DNA of 64,000 nt. Source: Diplocarpon mali (taxonomy: Eukaryota; Ascomycota; Leotiomycetes; Helotiales; Drepanopezizaceae). The stretch is taken from NCBI GenBank assembly GCA_024741835.1, contig JAENRP010000084.1:62001-126000 (forward strand), written 5' to 3'. The translations under genes were made by a program, and so were the position numbers. Below the pieces are notes generated by a model. It was not told the DNA's origin and ran no database searches. It saw only the letters and a program-made list of their open reading frames with translations. Positions 11,731 through 24,449 of the stretch are shown in pieces (the stretch's first letter is position 1; the number at the start of each line of letters is the position of its first letter).

Positions 11731-13311
11731 ATGGCGACCATATCTTTGCGCTCCGCAGGCTCTGAGGCTCTTGCGACAACCCGGAATAATGCTTCTGTAT
11801 GCATATGCTACCCCTCATTGTCGCAAGAGATTTCGACGAATGGAGAATGGATATAGCGACAAAAGACATCTGCTAATACAATCTCAGAGTTCCAAATTAG
11901 GAGAAGACTCTCTCGCGGACTTCACGTACAAGGGCGGTGTTCTTGGTTGGGACAAAGGGAACATCCGCAATGAAGATGTGATTGCTGTGATCAATACCCT
12001 CGGTGGTATCGCCGAGCATACGATATTCAGTCTTGAGACAGGGGACCTTAATAGCAACGACGGAGATAAGAAATATCCGTTTGCGCTGCGAGCGACGAAT
12101 GCTGCGATCTTGCCGCAGGACTTCCTTGATACTTTCACCTTCAGGGGTCTACCTCCGTTCCTGCAGACTGGCCCCGCGAGGGATTTGTTCATTCTGGTAT
12201 CGACTCTGTCAGGTACAGGTCTTGCCGTCCCTTTCTTCGAGGAAATATTGCGCCCGCTCTTGCGTGCCTTGGGAGTTGAGGACTCTAGGTATACCGTTAT
12301 CAAGACAAGGACAGCGGATTCGGTGAAAGAGCTGGCGCAGCTCAATTTGATAGACAACGCGAACGAAGGCAAGGAGCAGACAGTGATAATACTGAGCGGC
12401 GACGGGGGAATAGCGGACACAATCAACGCTCTTGGGGAGAGGAAGAAATCGAGGTACGGGTTTCATCGCTTGGAAGGACCAACATTAATCAGAGCAGCAA
12501 ATACGTCAAGCCAACATTTCTCCAACTTCCCCTCGGCACAGGAAACGCCCTCTTCCATTCATTACACAAAGCATCTCCCATTTCCTCTATTTACGTCCAA
12601 GGCCTCCGCACACTGCTCCATGGCACACCCAAACCGCTTCCCACCTTTCGCGCCTCCTTCTCCCCAGGCGCGCGACTCCTAATGAACGAAGGTCAGATTG
12701 CCATACCATTGCCCAATAATGTAATATTCGGTGCCGTCGTAGCAAGTCACGGCTTGCATTCCACCCTCGTTGCCGACTCTGACACAGCAGAGTATCGCAA
12801 ACATGGCGACAAGCGCTTTGGCATGGCTGCTAAGGATCTCATGTTCCCTCCCGAGGGTGGCCTACCGCATAAATACCAGACAGAGGTAACGCTTATCCGA
12901 AATGGGCAGCAACATGTCCTAGAGCGCAAGGAACACGGATACGTACTCGCTACGCTGGTAAGCAATCTGGAAAGGACATTCACAATTTCGCCGGAGAGTA
13001 AGCCATTTGAGCGCTCGCTGAGGGTTGTACATTTTGGGGCGCTGAGTGGAGAGGAGTTAGGCGCTGTTATGGGAGACGCTTACCAAGGCGGTAAGCATGT
13101 GGAAAGACATGAAGTTGGGTATGAACAGGTAGAAGGAATTAAAATTGTGTTCAAGGAGAAGTGCCGAGATTGGCGGTGGAGGAGGGCTTGTATTGATGGG
13201 AGTATTGTAGGGGTTGAGGATGAAGGGTGGATGGATGTTCGTCTTGTACCGGAGGGTGAGGAGGCTATTTGTGTTGTGGCCGATGTTTGGGAGATTTCGG
13301 CAGCAGACTGA
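11731..13311 (+). CDS. Diacylglycerol/sphingoid-base kinase-like protein
   Basis: Three exons, 11731-11796, 11888-12453 and 12498-13311, encode 481 aa. Intron 1 carries a CTAAT branch site 13 nt before CAG; intron 2 is 44 nt, GTACGG..GCAG. The catalytic lipid-kinase domain (DAGK_cat) is clear: VSTLSGTG (126-133) as the first phosphate-binding strand-loop, SGDGGIADT (192-200) matching the family GGDGT motif, and PLGTGNA (222-228) after intron 2. Known of the family: ATP-dependent phosphorylation of diacylglycerol, ceramide or sphingoid bases (LCB4/5-type). The substrate cannot be told from sequence. There is no signal peptide or clear membrane span. An upstream ATG at 11648 opens the same frame through the proposed intron 1; I prefer 11731 because that reading gives a phase-0 intron and a good CGAAATGGC start context, but the N-terminus is the least certain part. 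Confidence 0.85.
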
Positions 13312-14186
13312 AGTGGTTGCATCCACGGGATGTTGGGTACTTCGCGGCGAATTTCTCAAAGAATTGGGTGCTTTGGAATGAGTGATGTTGGCGGTAACCC
13401 TGCTTTAATTTTCTTTTGAGAACAGATGCGCAGATACTTGGCAGGTAATATAAGTTTATATAATTATTAGCATAATTGAAAGCAGAAGAAGTGTCGATGC
13501 CTTCTCCCCTTCATTACTCCCTGGTGGGAAGTGAACATCTTAACTCATATCAACTTAATTCCAAAACATATATAACAATGGAGTCAGCTAGGTTCTGTTT
13601 ACTTGCAAGGTGAACACTAGAAGAAAGTCTTGAAATCCATCAATTGAAATTCAAATTTCAGTATTCTGCGACATATGTAATTGGTTTCCAGGAGAGCATA
13701 AGCTCGCGCCAAGCATTATAACAAACATCTAAACTGCGTCCACCGAATGTCCTAGCAGGCAATCAACAAATGAACCAACCTAGCATCGAGTACAGTACCT
13801 TTCAGTCGACAAAAATCATCATAGTAGCCCAATTAAAATTGATCTGCTCGCAGTCTTATGTATATATAGGTCACAGGGCGAGCATGGAAGCACCTGGGAA
13901 CAACATTTTGATAGCGTTGTTTACTGCTGTCTTCAATGGGCTAGAGCCGATGATTTGAAGAGTAAGGACGCATGACTATCGACGTCGAGATTAGTTGAGG
14001 TTCAAGTAGCATGCTTTAATCAGCAGGGCCATTGCGTTTAGAATTTACTTTTGAAGGATGGTTTGAGGGCGTATTGGTTGGGGTCGGTCTGGATGGATCT
14101 AGGTCATACTCATAATACAGTTGGGATTACCGAAAATCAAAGGGTTAGGTGAAGTGGTGTTGGAGTTAAACTCTGGTGATAGGAGG
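13312..14186. other. Intergenic, nothing recognised
   Basis: AT-rich, only short frames. I see no RNA gene or repeat. Confidence 0.5.
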
Positions 14187-14529
14187 GATTGACTTACTTA
14201 CCTACCATAACAGAAATCCAGTACATGAGAATCCAGGGGTGCTCGTTGAAGCGGCGGGTCTAGAATAGCTTCCGGTGGTTCTCAAACGAGTCAAGGGGCA
14301 GGAATTTCCCATCTACTAATGTCGTCTCTTCTTCACCTAGATCCAGAAAATTATCGTCGATGGGAGTTGTGCTACCCAGTGTCCCAGAGATCTGAATGTC
14401 ATCAATCGAACTGCAAGTAAGATTTGTAATCATGGTTCTCCCTTTGCACTTAGCGCTCAAACTGATTTCATAAACTCGGGCCGACGTTGAAGACTGGGTA
14501 GCCGATTCATACAGTCTCAACTCGGGCAA
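14187..14529 (-). pseudogene. Possible decayed gene fragment
   Basis: An 89-codon minus frame (14529-14260) ends ENHRKLF then TAG. The same frame continues beyond the stop as TRRFNEHPWILMYWISVMVG before a GTAGGT/GTAAGT donor-like site. A single CAG-to-TAG change would explain the interruption. The hydrophobic Trp-rich end suggests a membrane protein, but I do not recognise the family. It could also be chance. Confidence 0.25.
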
Positions 14530-15866
14530 AGGAATCGTGAGAAGCTGTTACTCCGAGATGAGCCACTGGGAAGCGAATTTGATGGCTAATAATGCTGCGA
14601 CACCTCACGCATGCTCAGTCGATACACCATATAGTATGCACCTGTGATGAATGCGCCCGCAATTATGTACTAGATTTCCGTTGTTGATGGATATCAATCA
14701 ATGTTTATATATGTTTCCATCAATTGTGCCTATAGACTCCAAAGTCGGCTGTGAGCAGCAACTCGGCCTCAATGACATTGGCGCCGCACAGGGGGCTCCG
14801 GTGGATAAAAATCACATCAAAACTAAGTAGCGGGAGCATAATTAATGGCCGCAATGGGCAAAGCAGTTACTCAAGTTGTGGTTATTGCCATAAGCATCTG
14901 GGCTATATAAAAACGCGAACATGCTATGGCTCGATATTAGCTACTTTACGACCCAAGTTGCTGTAAGCCCTAGGTACTTACAAATGAAACCTCACCTTGA
15001 ATGATTTTAGAGCTGCGATCTTGTAGTCATATCCGATTTACGAAATTTTGGTATGCTACTACCTTTACAAAGTATGGCTTCGTGGGACTCGCGCTACGAT
15101 TTCTGGTCAACGAATTGACTAATGTTAGGACTTCTGCTTCCTCCTGACAGGATTCAGATTATATATAGTCCAGGTGGCCAGGAGATATTCCCCGTATACA
15201 CAAACTTAGGGGGTTGGTGACACAGTCTATGACGTCAATACTACAACCACTTTTCCGAACACCTCCGCTGAAGTGACCGATATATCGTTCAATCTAACAG
15301 CCATCTTATACCCCTTGAGAACATCCTTCTGTTATTGACTCAGGTAAGTCTGACATGTGCAATTCTTACAGTTTATCCACGCATATCAAATTTAGTAAGA
15401 GTGGCTCAAAGTTCTCAAGGAGTAGGGTGACGAGAGCTATGCCTGGTTTAACAGTGACTGTCGCATTACCACCTTCAAATACAAGCGACGTGTGTAAGTA
15501 TCAATTTACTGTGCTTCGAGATTGGGGGGTTTTTTTTTGAAGAAAAACTATGGAAAGCAATGTTTAAAGATTGTGACTTGGAATTGAAAACCTTCCTACG
15601 TATATGTTTCCGCTTTCTTTCTTTTTTGTAAATTCCTCATTTGACTTCTCAAATATGGCTTTGCGACGGCTTGGTTGGTTGGTACAAACGATAATGATAC
15701 AGGATTCGTCACATCGTATGAAAGAATGGTATCGTCCATCGGTTTATAAAAACCTCTATTCACATGCAAGCCCTCAGTGCCGCAAATCGTTTATCTGCTC
15801 CTACTGTTTATACAGCATTCAGTTTTTTGAGTTTTCGACTGGGCAAGGAGTTCCGCTGTTTATTCT
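14530..15866. other. Intergenic, nothing recognised
   Basis: Short, unrelated frames only. This includes the downstream flank of the minus-strand aldo-keto reductase. No supported feature. Confidence 0.5.
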
Positions 15867-16959
15867 TTAGGACTTGTCTGGGAAGCCAAAATCGACCCCA
15901 AACGCAGGGTAAACATATCTGACCACTTTTCCAGATTTTGTAAGGCCTTCAGAGTAGTCGTTCAGAATTTTCATGTCTGAATCCTCGAGCTCGACCAAAT
16001 CCTCCTTGTTCGCCTTTATTCTATCAGGGTTGACTGATTTCGCCAGAACAGAGCTTCCTCTGGCCACTGTTCTTGATCAGCAAGGATTTATTTGCAGAAG
16101 ATAAAGATCACTCACAGTGATAGCTGAGAAGGACGCTGCCAGGTGTAATGCCCCTCTTTTTCGCGACCTCGAGTATAGCCTGTTCCTTGAATAAAGGACT
16201 ACCCGAGCTTCCCAGTGGACTGTATGCAGTGATATGGATTCCCTTAGCCTTGCAGAAATCTACTATCTCTTGTTGTGGCAGTGAAGGATGGTTCTCAATT
16301 TGATTGACAGCGGGAACAATCATTGCTTGAGGGAGCAATTCCTCCAGGAACTTGACGGAATAGTTCGCAACTCCAATGGCCTTCACTTTGCCTGTGGCCA
16401 TCAACTTTTCCATTTCCTTCCATGTCTGTGTATGTTTCCAATCCAGGATCAGATCGCGAGAGCCGTCGGAGTGCTTGGGGAACCTGTCGTCGTTACCTGT
16501 GGGCGCCGATGTTAGTATGGTGGGGTATCATAAACCAGGGGGCGGGGTATTTCAGACCATTTGGGTTCATGGCTACAGGCCAATGCACCAAGTATAAATC
16601 GACATAATCCAGCCCCAGGCTCTTCAGACTCTTATTCAGACCCTCCTCAACACGGGAGGAGTAGGTGCACCATAGCTTTGTAGTCACAAAGATATCTTCA
16701 CGTTTGACGCCGCTAGCAAATGCCTCTTTCAAGCCCTCTCCAACCTCGTCTTCGTTGCCATAGCAGTACGCTGTCTTGATTTAGCTACTTAAATTTCTGT
16801 TCAGGAGCTGTGGACGTTACCAGCATCAATGTGCTTATATCCAACAGACAACGCGTAGGAGACAGCCTTTTTGACCTCTCCAGGACTCGACTGCCAGGTC
16901 CCCAAACCTAAGGCTGGGATCTCAGCGCCCGTGTTGAGCTTGAATCGTGTTTCTGCCAT
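15867..16959 (-). CDS. Aldo-keto reductase (GCY1/glycerol dehydrogenase-like)
   Basis: Four exons on the minus strand, 16959-16821, 16770-16558, 16496-16116 and 16066-15867, encode 310 aa; introns are 49-61 nt and intron 2 has a perfect ACTAAC branch site. The full AKR catalytic tetrad is present: Asp45 and Tyr50 in HIDAAYCYGNE, Lys78 in TTKLW, and His109 in LVHWPV. The C-terminal cofactor-binding segment KSVNPDRIKAN is also present, as is the N-terminal GLGTWQ strand. Length (310) is typical. Known of the family: NADPH-dependent reduction of aldehydes and ketones in the cytosol; fungal members with the MNPNG insert after the catalytic His often act on glyceraldehyde/dihydroxyacetone or xylose-like substrates. 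The exact substrate is not determinable here. No neighbouring pathway genes. Confidence 0.95.
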
Positions 16960-17125
16960 TGGGTGGATAGTAATTGATAGTTCTGCAAAACACTGTATAA
17001 ATCGATGACGAACGATGGCGGAATACTTATGCCTTTGGCTGGGGATGGCGGGGTCAAATCATCCTTTACCCGCGGCATCATTAGCCCGAAGCTCACCGCG
17101 GGGTAATTTACTTGTCACGTGATTA
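16960..17125 (-). promoter_or_regulatory. Probable promoter of the aldo-keto reductase
   Basis: The 165 nt upstream of the start hold a GC-rich patch in otherwise AT-rich DNA: GGCGGGG near 17048, a CCGCGG-type palindrome region near 17070-17100, and a CACGTG E-box at 17116-17121. C4T/CCCCG-like stress elements would fit an AKR gene, but binding is inferred only. Confidence 0.35.
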
Positions 17126-20100
17126 CCTCAAAAATAGCTTTTCTCGATGTGACCAGAACCTAGCTATAGCACAATAAGTCTTATTTGTTCATATAATCCA
17201 AGCCCTCATACCCGATGTTAATGTTTCAAATATTTATAGGACATTTGGCCTATTAATTTCCAAGGATAATTGAACAATGTATTTTGATCTTGGTTTTGTA
17301 AATTATGATAAACCAGTTTGCGAAACTTAATTCAAAAATTTCCTCAATTTAGATTTGAGCATTTCGTTTCACGCGCTTGGAATTTAATATCGCTGTTTTC
17401 AGGCTCCACCAATTTTTAGTTTGCAATCGTTGATAATGCTGAGGATCGATTTGAGACTGTGTTGACTTGCTAGGTGTCTTAGCGAGACAATTGTTTTGGT
17501 AAAGCAATTATTCTTTATGCCAAGGGGATTTCAATATATTTGAGAGTGCAATTAGCAAGCAGGCAATCAGTTGTTAATATTGTTGTAACGCTCTACTATC
17601 CATCTGGAGGCTATTGCCGTAGAGGCCTGTCCTATTCTTCTCTAATATATTTGTTCTAAGGCCTGCATGACGGGACGAAGTTCGAGACCTGGAGATCCTC
17701 TTTTTCGACAGCGGTACGAAAGGAGTCTCTTGTCTAAAGAATCGGGCAGGATCAAGGACTTAGTATTAAATCGCAAGGAGTTTTTCAGGCTAGTTTTCTC
17801 CTTGTATATTAATTAAGATCACAGCGTTTCTCGCTCGTGCCATGTAGTTTACAATTAATACAGCTCATCATAAGGGAAAATAAAGTAGCCTCCGAAGGGC
17901 CACCAGAGCGTCATACAATTGAAGAGACAACTAAAAATTATGCAAGAAACATATTCCAAACGTACTTCGGCAAGTAAGTAGCCCACGCCCATTTAAGGTA
18001 AAGTCTCCTAGGCTAGAAAGACAGCTAGGAATAATACGGCTTTTAAATTCAAAAGCAATCAATCATTGTAGACGTCTATTTTTATCGAATTTATTTGCTA
18101 TTCAAGGAAAACTTACTTCTAGATTTTGGCATAGGTTAATATTTCTATACTAGGATAGCACGCAGGTAGGTGCAGTACCGGTATCGATATTTCATAGTGA
18201 AATGAAGTAGAATGAGACAGTCAAAGTATGGTTCTATTGTAAAGTTTGCCCTTCTATAGAGGGCAAGTATTGTTTCTTAATACCCCCGAATCGCCTCCCC
18301 TTCTGTATTCTTCTAGCCTGTGACTGCTATACCCGCCGAGGCCCTCGGCCAAAAAGACGTCCGAGGTCCCTACTAAACGTGCCCAACTCCATGTGATATA
18401 CAATTATGGGATGATCCTAGGAATAAGGGGAACGAGCGTCCATTAAAGTGATCTGCGTACCACCAACGCATGACTCTGGCTGGACCTGAACTTGCTCTCT
18501 GTGGATATGACACAATTCGACCACCAGGTATTATTGAAACAATTTTATAATCATATATATTAAATATTGTTGCTCAGCGACTGTATAAAATCTGTTGAGA
18601 ATTATAAGAGCGGGTTTGTTGCTTTTGTTCAAATAAGTGTTTTAGTTGGTGATATTATTCCTTTGGAGAATACAACAGGAACAGGGTATAAATTGTAACA
18701 CCATGTAGGGCAGTGGAATCGACTAGATAGGGTGAATCGGAGCAGCTCACAAGATTTCATGTCACTGGTCTAGTTCTGTTGCGAAAGTTAAGTCGCACAA
18801 ACACACAAGTATCAATTCGAAACAAGGCGTTGGGGCTGACCCGAGAGCTGATGGTCCTCAATGTCACACAGTTTATTTCAGAGCTAAGGAAGGCTACTAT
18901 TTGCCTAGCTGTAAAGTAAGCATATGTTTTCTTAATTTTGAGTCTTTCATTACTAAATTTTGTTATTCTACAAATTCGCACTCCCAAGTTCCTGTGTTGA
19001 AGGCTGTGTTTGGTAAGCAGTTGCTTGTAGTTTTGTAAATTCACCAATAAGATACGCATGTTAAACTGCTTACTTATATACAGAGTAAGTGATTATTGAA
19101 ATGTAATTCTTCTTTCTTTTATCTTACTATGAATTAGTTATTTGCAAAAACAACTCTGATAAGATATTTTTTATAACCGCAACAATAAGTTCGACTACAG
19201 AGCTTTGTTGCGCCGTATTAAAAGGAGTCTATAGGAGTATTTAAAGGTCAAAACACACACAGAACAATAAGGTAGGGAAAGCGAAAATACATAAACATAG
19301 TATTCTTTCTTATTAGTTACTCCTTGTAAAATGATAAAACGCTATGGAAAGTTTCAACAAAAATGTTGCAAAAGGATATTTTCAGGCTCTTGGGGTCGGT
19401 ACGCGTGCTAATGCTTTTTTCTACAAGTATCTCGCCTTGATGTGATAAAGCTTTGCAAGGAAACTTTGAGTTACTGCAGGATGCTAAGAACATTGCTAAG
19501 AATAGAAAGTTGTCAAATATCTCTTCAACGTCAGCGAAAATTATATATTGTTAGGTTGGCTGTTAAACAGGAAGTTTGTTGATTAATTAAAATAATTATT
19601 GCACTTTCAAACGCAAGAGTCACCTTCTAAATCATAAAGGAGGGACTAAGGTTTATAGTAGGATAGATTCTTATATATGTAGTTTGGTATGTCTTCTATT
19701 TACTTAACACGCCTCTTATTCCTTTCGAGGGGTCTCAGGGCCATTATTTCGCATATGGTGCCAAAAATATATTAAAAAAATCTTTAAGTAAACAAACAAA
19801 CACAAAATTTTCCGGCTACCACGTTGATGTCATGGTTTTTCGTACGTTATGCAGGTAGTCGTGCGAGAGAAGATCTGCTTTTGAGAAAAATCATGACATT
19901 GTTGGGTTCACCATCCACGTACCACTGTGGCTTATAAGGTTAAGCCCAGAAGGATTTGACTTCGCGGCTCATACCGAAACATGGGGACACAGCTGAAATT
20001 CTGCTCCAATTATACCCTGGTCCACAAGCGACCAGGGTTGAAAAGCAATTTCTGCCTGTTGCCATGCTCTCATCAGCACAGTCAGATCTCCCCCTCATCT

Positions 20101-20378
20101 TGTGTCAGCTCTTGTGATGCAGCCGATATCCAGCTTTCAGCTCTGGAAGCCCCTATAGCAGGGATAGAAACTAGATATCCACTATTATCACTGAACCTTT
20201 GCCTAATATATATATATGTGTGCGTTTCTCTTGTCACCTCAAGCACTTCGATCTGTTCTAAGATATCTTATCGGAAAATCGTTTACTTGCATAAGACTCT
20301 TCATTCATAAGAAACACAGCTTACATTTCGGTCGTACCAAGAAAACTTGAAGTGCTAAAGCCCCACGAAATTATCCAA
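17126..20378. other. AT-rich intergenic region
   Basis: A 3.2-kb stretch without a supported gene. Positions 17640-17900 resemble the block at 9660-9960 (a second copy of a decayed dispersed element; shared CTCCTTGTATATTAATTAA and CTCGCTCGTGCCATGTA stretches). The rest shows only short frames. A 109-codon frame at 19981-20310 lies just upstream of the tyrosinase start and looks like promoter/5' UTR sequence. A TATATATATATG run is present near 20205. Confidence 0.5.
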
Positions 20379-23300
20379 ATGGCCGCCGTAAATATTCCTG
20401 TTGTTGGCCCTCCTAAACCATCTCCTGCCCCTGCCGATGGTAATAATTTTCAATTTTCCTAACCCCATTCATACTTTCAATATTCTAACCAGAGCTCCAG
20501 AATCTCTGCCATTGAGACTTGAGATCCGCCAGCTTCAAAAGAACGAAAAGCAGTGGAACCTCTACCTGTTAGGACTAGATGCGTTCAAAAATCTCAATGA
20601 GAATTCGGACTTGTCATAGTGAGTAGCAATCGTGATGTTGTAACTTCATAACTTCCTACAACCACATTATTCCCATTCCACTCTCAAGCGAAAGCAAATC
20701 ACTCTGGATTCATGACTTTGGTATCAAATTGCTCTGGAATACTTACTAGACATGCAGCTATGGGATTTCAGGTATCCACGGCCGTCCATATAGACCATGG
20801 GGCGGAGTCAAAGGCTCCAATGTAGGTGGCTGGCAGGGCTATTGCACGCATACCTCCATTCTCTTCGGGCCTTGGCATCGCCCATACCTTGCTCTCTTTG
20901 AGCAGGTATTGTATAATATCATCCAGGGAATTGCTGCCAAGTTTCCGATAGATACCAGGGCCAAGTATCAGGAAGCTGCGGCCTCCTTTAGAATTCCATA
21001 CGTACGTATAAAGCTTCTTTAAACGCACTTATCTCAAGATTACAGAAGCCCTGGGGCTTTCAATCGTGGATTCGACTTTCTTTGAAATTCTGTCTTCTTC
21101 ATGAGAATGCTGCTGATATACTGAAGTGGGACTGGGCTGCAACACCTGAGGACGGAGACTACTTCCCCAACTCAGTCGGAGGTTCAACAACAGTCAGCGT
21201 AATCACTCCTACATCCAACGATCAAGAAGTCTCGATCGCCAATCCGTTATACTCGTACACTTTCCATCCCTTAAATCCAGTTGCTGGAGATTTCGTCTCT
21301 CTCCAAGGGACGCCGTACAACAGATGGCAATCAACACTTCGGTACCCCACTTCAACTCGCTCTGTCTCAGCCAAGTCTGATGAGCAAGAAGTCTTCCAGG
21401 CTATGGCATCCCAGTTCGCTGGTCTTCAACAGAATGTTAATCTCATCCTCAGCGATCCAAATTACACCGCATTTGATGCTTTCAGTAATCATGAATTGAG
21501 AGATGATGGGCTGAATACCTCTGCTTCGCTTGAGGATGTTCATAACTCGGTTCACGTTGCTGTTGGTGGGAATATGGGACACATGTCTGAGTAAGTTATT
21601 CGTTCACATTTTTTCTAATATCCATTCAGATGTCACTGATAGTTTTGCTACACGTCGCACTATTACTATTAAATTTTCTCACATCTTAACTTAAGATGTA
21701 TTTCCCTAAATTATATACTTCCTTCCCGACCCGGTCTTGCCGTTCGCAACGGGGCTACATCTACTGACTTTTATATCTACCTAGGCTTGACTATTCGGCA
21801 TTTGACCCGGTATTCTGGTTGCATCACGCGTGAGTCTTATAGTACCCTCTGTTCCTCCTAATCAGTCAATATCCGACTGTTAACCTGGATTTGCAGAAAT
21901 GTTGACCGTTTGTTCGCGATTTGGCAAGGCATCAATCCAAACTCATATACCTTGAATGAAAACTCGGGGTCGGGTACTTTCGTCAGTAAGTCAGCTCAGA
22001 AAGGTCGTGAGAAAAATTTTCAATGTTCAATGAGCGATTTGTTGGCCGGACATCATTACATTTTTATGGAGATTATAGAAAACTTGGCATCATTCATCCT
22101 TCAGGGATAATTTCAAAAACATATCTAATTAATCTTCGAAGTAAGAGCCAACAGCATCGAAACCGAAACAACACCCCTCGCACCATTCGCTGATGCCTCA
22201 GGTATTAAGTACTGGAACTCGCTAGGGGTACGCCAAACTCAGACTTTCAACTACGCCTATCCCGAGACCCAGCGCTGGAAGTTTGCCAGCGATCTCGAAT
22301 ATCAGAACAGTATCTTAGATACTGTGCAGCACTTGTACGGAGACTTGAGTCGTCAGTTTGTTGCAGCGACTAAAGGTGAGAATGACGTCAAGTCTAACTC
22401 AACTGCCGTCAACGTGGCAACAAATCTTGCTACAAGCCCAGAGACAATAATCGCGGAGAGAGATATAGAAGAGAGTAGCGCTGGTGCTCAAAATACTGCC
22501 GCGACAAAGTCGCCCGCTTCTGGCGTCGAGAGCAGTGCTGGGTTCCACCCACTCCAAAAGGTGACTGCTACAGTAAACAAACTGAAGCAAGAGATCTCCA
22601 GCAATGATTCAAAGCCAAAAATCTCACCAAATCGCGGTTCTGGTTTCGGGTCCGGGATTGATCAGGGTAGGCTTGTCTTCATCGCTTTGAATACCGTGCC
22701 TAACTACGCAATAGCTGATTCCGCACCAGCAGTTCCCAAGGCATCGTCTTATACACAGTATATTGTCAATATCAAGACCCCCAAACACATCCTCGGGCAA
22801 TCCTACCGCATCCACGTCTTTCTTGGCGAGTTCCTACCCGAGACGAGGACCTGGAATACCCAAGATGCTCTAGTTGGCACTGTTGCAGTTTTCGGCAAGA
22901 ACATAGAAGCTGGCAATGAGAATGAAACCGGCTGTGGAAAATGCAAAACTGATGCTGAACGACAATGTGTCGTCACAGGGACTGTTCCTCTCACATCTCA
23001 GGTTGTCTCCGAGGTCAAGAAAGGCAATTGTTCTTCCATGGATAAAGCCGACGTTATCCCATACCTCAGAGAAGCACTTCATTGGCGCGTCTGCCTGGCT
23101 GATGGTACAGAGAAGCCCAGAGATGATGTTCCTGGCCTAACTATTAGCGTTGTATCAACGGAAGTCACCATTCCAGCTGGTGGGAGAAGACCAGTAAGTC
23201 ATTCGGGGACTCGCGATACAATTTTGGATCGCAAAATGTATCTCATAACATATTATTACCGGGTGAGCTGCTACTAACTTTTTCACCACAGATCTACAGC

Positions 23301-23381
23301 GGCATTTACGAATTGCACCCCGAAATTACAGCGGGAAGACCGGCTGGGTACGGGGAGGTGCCAACAGGCGGTGCTCCTTGA
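20379..23381 (+). CDS. Tyrosinase (type-3 copper polyphenol oxidase)
   Basis: Eight exons encode about 722 aa: 20379-20439, 20495-20618, 20758-21001, 21127-21590, 21785-21829, 21897-21985, 22142-23193 and 23292-23381. All junction phases fit. CuA ligands are His69 (GIHGRPY), His93 in CTH with the thioether-forming Cys91 two residues before it, and His102 (GPWHRPYL). CuB ligands are His282 and His286 (DVHNSVH) and His311/312 (DPVFWLHHANVD). WDWAA follows CuA as usual. From about residue 420 a Ser/Thr/Ala-rich linker leads to the C-terminal beta domain (QYIVNIKTPKH, about 549) that caps the active site in latent fungal tyrosinases. A CGKC motif (Cys607-Cys610) recalls the CxxC needed for copper loading in Aspergillus MelB. 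The reaction is monophenol hydroxylation and o-diphenol oxidation (melanin pathway). No signal peptide is seen, so it is probably intracellular. At 722 aa it is longer than the common 550-620; the linker accounts for this. Acceptors of introns 1 and 6 are the least certain. Confidence 0.93.
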
Positions 23382-24449
23382 GGGATGCCAACAGTTCGGC
23401 TTAGCTCTCGGAGTGCTTCACTTTCAGATGTATACTTGAGTTATTTAGTCGTCTAGGGAAAAGGCGATGATTTCTTGATACTTGATTTCAATTATTGAGA
23501 TTATTGAGATTATTACCCTGCCCCTCAATGTTTACCTGATGCAATTTGCTTGTATATCTCGAGCCGCCAGAGATTCGGCTACGGGTCCGGCTACCATGAC
23601 GCCTAATTCAAGTCTTTGAAATACATTTGACACAGTACTTTCATCAAGGCCCCTTCACGAAAAGTTCGCAATTCACGCATCTGCTGACCAGCCTTTGCCA
23701 TGATGTGCTGTGGATATAAAATAAAAATTTTCCCAACGGAAAAGAGTATTTGAAAGTTAAATGACTGATAAGAGGACCTAGGAAGCAAAGTTTTATTTAT
23801 TTCCAATTCGTATTAATCAATATTAAAATGTCGCTCACAATTTACCAAACGCATTAAAGACTACACATGCTTGGTAACCTGCTCAGATTTATCAATCCTT
23901 TGAATCTTCAATTCTGGCCGATAAATGATCCTCCTCACGTATCTCAATCAGGATTTTCGTTTCCACGCAGTCCAGCAAGTCACCTACGGCAGGCAGCAGC
24001 ACCACTTCCATGTTGATTTACACTACCAGCAGAAAACCCGCGAAAACCATCCAAATGATCGCTTCACGCAGCTCCGCACGCCCAATTCACGTTGTCGCCC
24101 TATCTTACAATCATCTTGCGTGAGCAATCGGCTTTGGTGAGAAATGCTGGCGTGGGGATGTCCCAAGCTATTATGTACACGTGTGGAGATGATTTTCAAA
24201 AGGCCATTTATCACTGTATTAAACTTAATATTTACATGCTACTCTTAGATTATTTGAAGAGCGCTGGCGATGTCGACAATCTATGTTGGGGTAAGTGGCG
24301 AACGATTTCGGGACTTGTAGTTGTTGCTTGCGATCTGACAGCCGAGGAATTACGAATTAGAGAGAGTCTCCTATGAGTCTTGGAAGAAATTCCGCCTCTC
24401 TCTGCGACGATGAGTGATATTCACAACCTATGGCAATTTCGAATTGTTG
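23382..24449. other. Intergenic, nothing recognised
   Basis: Downstream flank of tyrosinase with only short frames on both strands. No supported gene or RNA. Confidence 0.5.

Noticed and set aside
12454..12697. Apparent frameshift between two frames of the lipid kinase
   Set aside because: A 44-nt GT..AG intron restores the PLGTGNA motif in frame, so no frameshift is needed.
19981..20310. 109-codon plus frame before tyrosinase
   Set aside because: No domain and no frame continuity with tyrosinase exon 1; better explained as promoter and 5' UTR.
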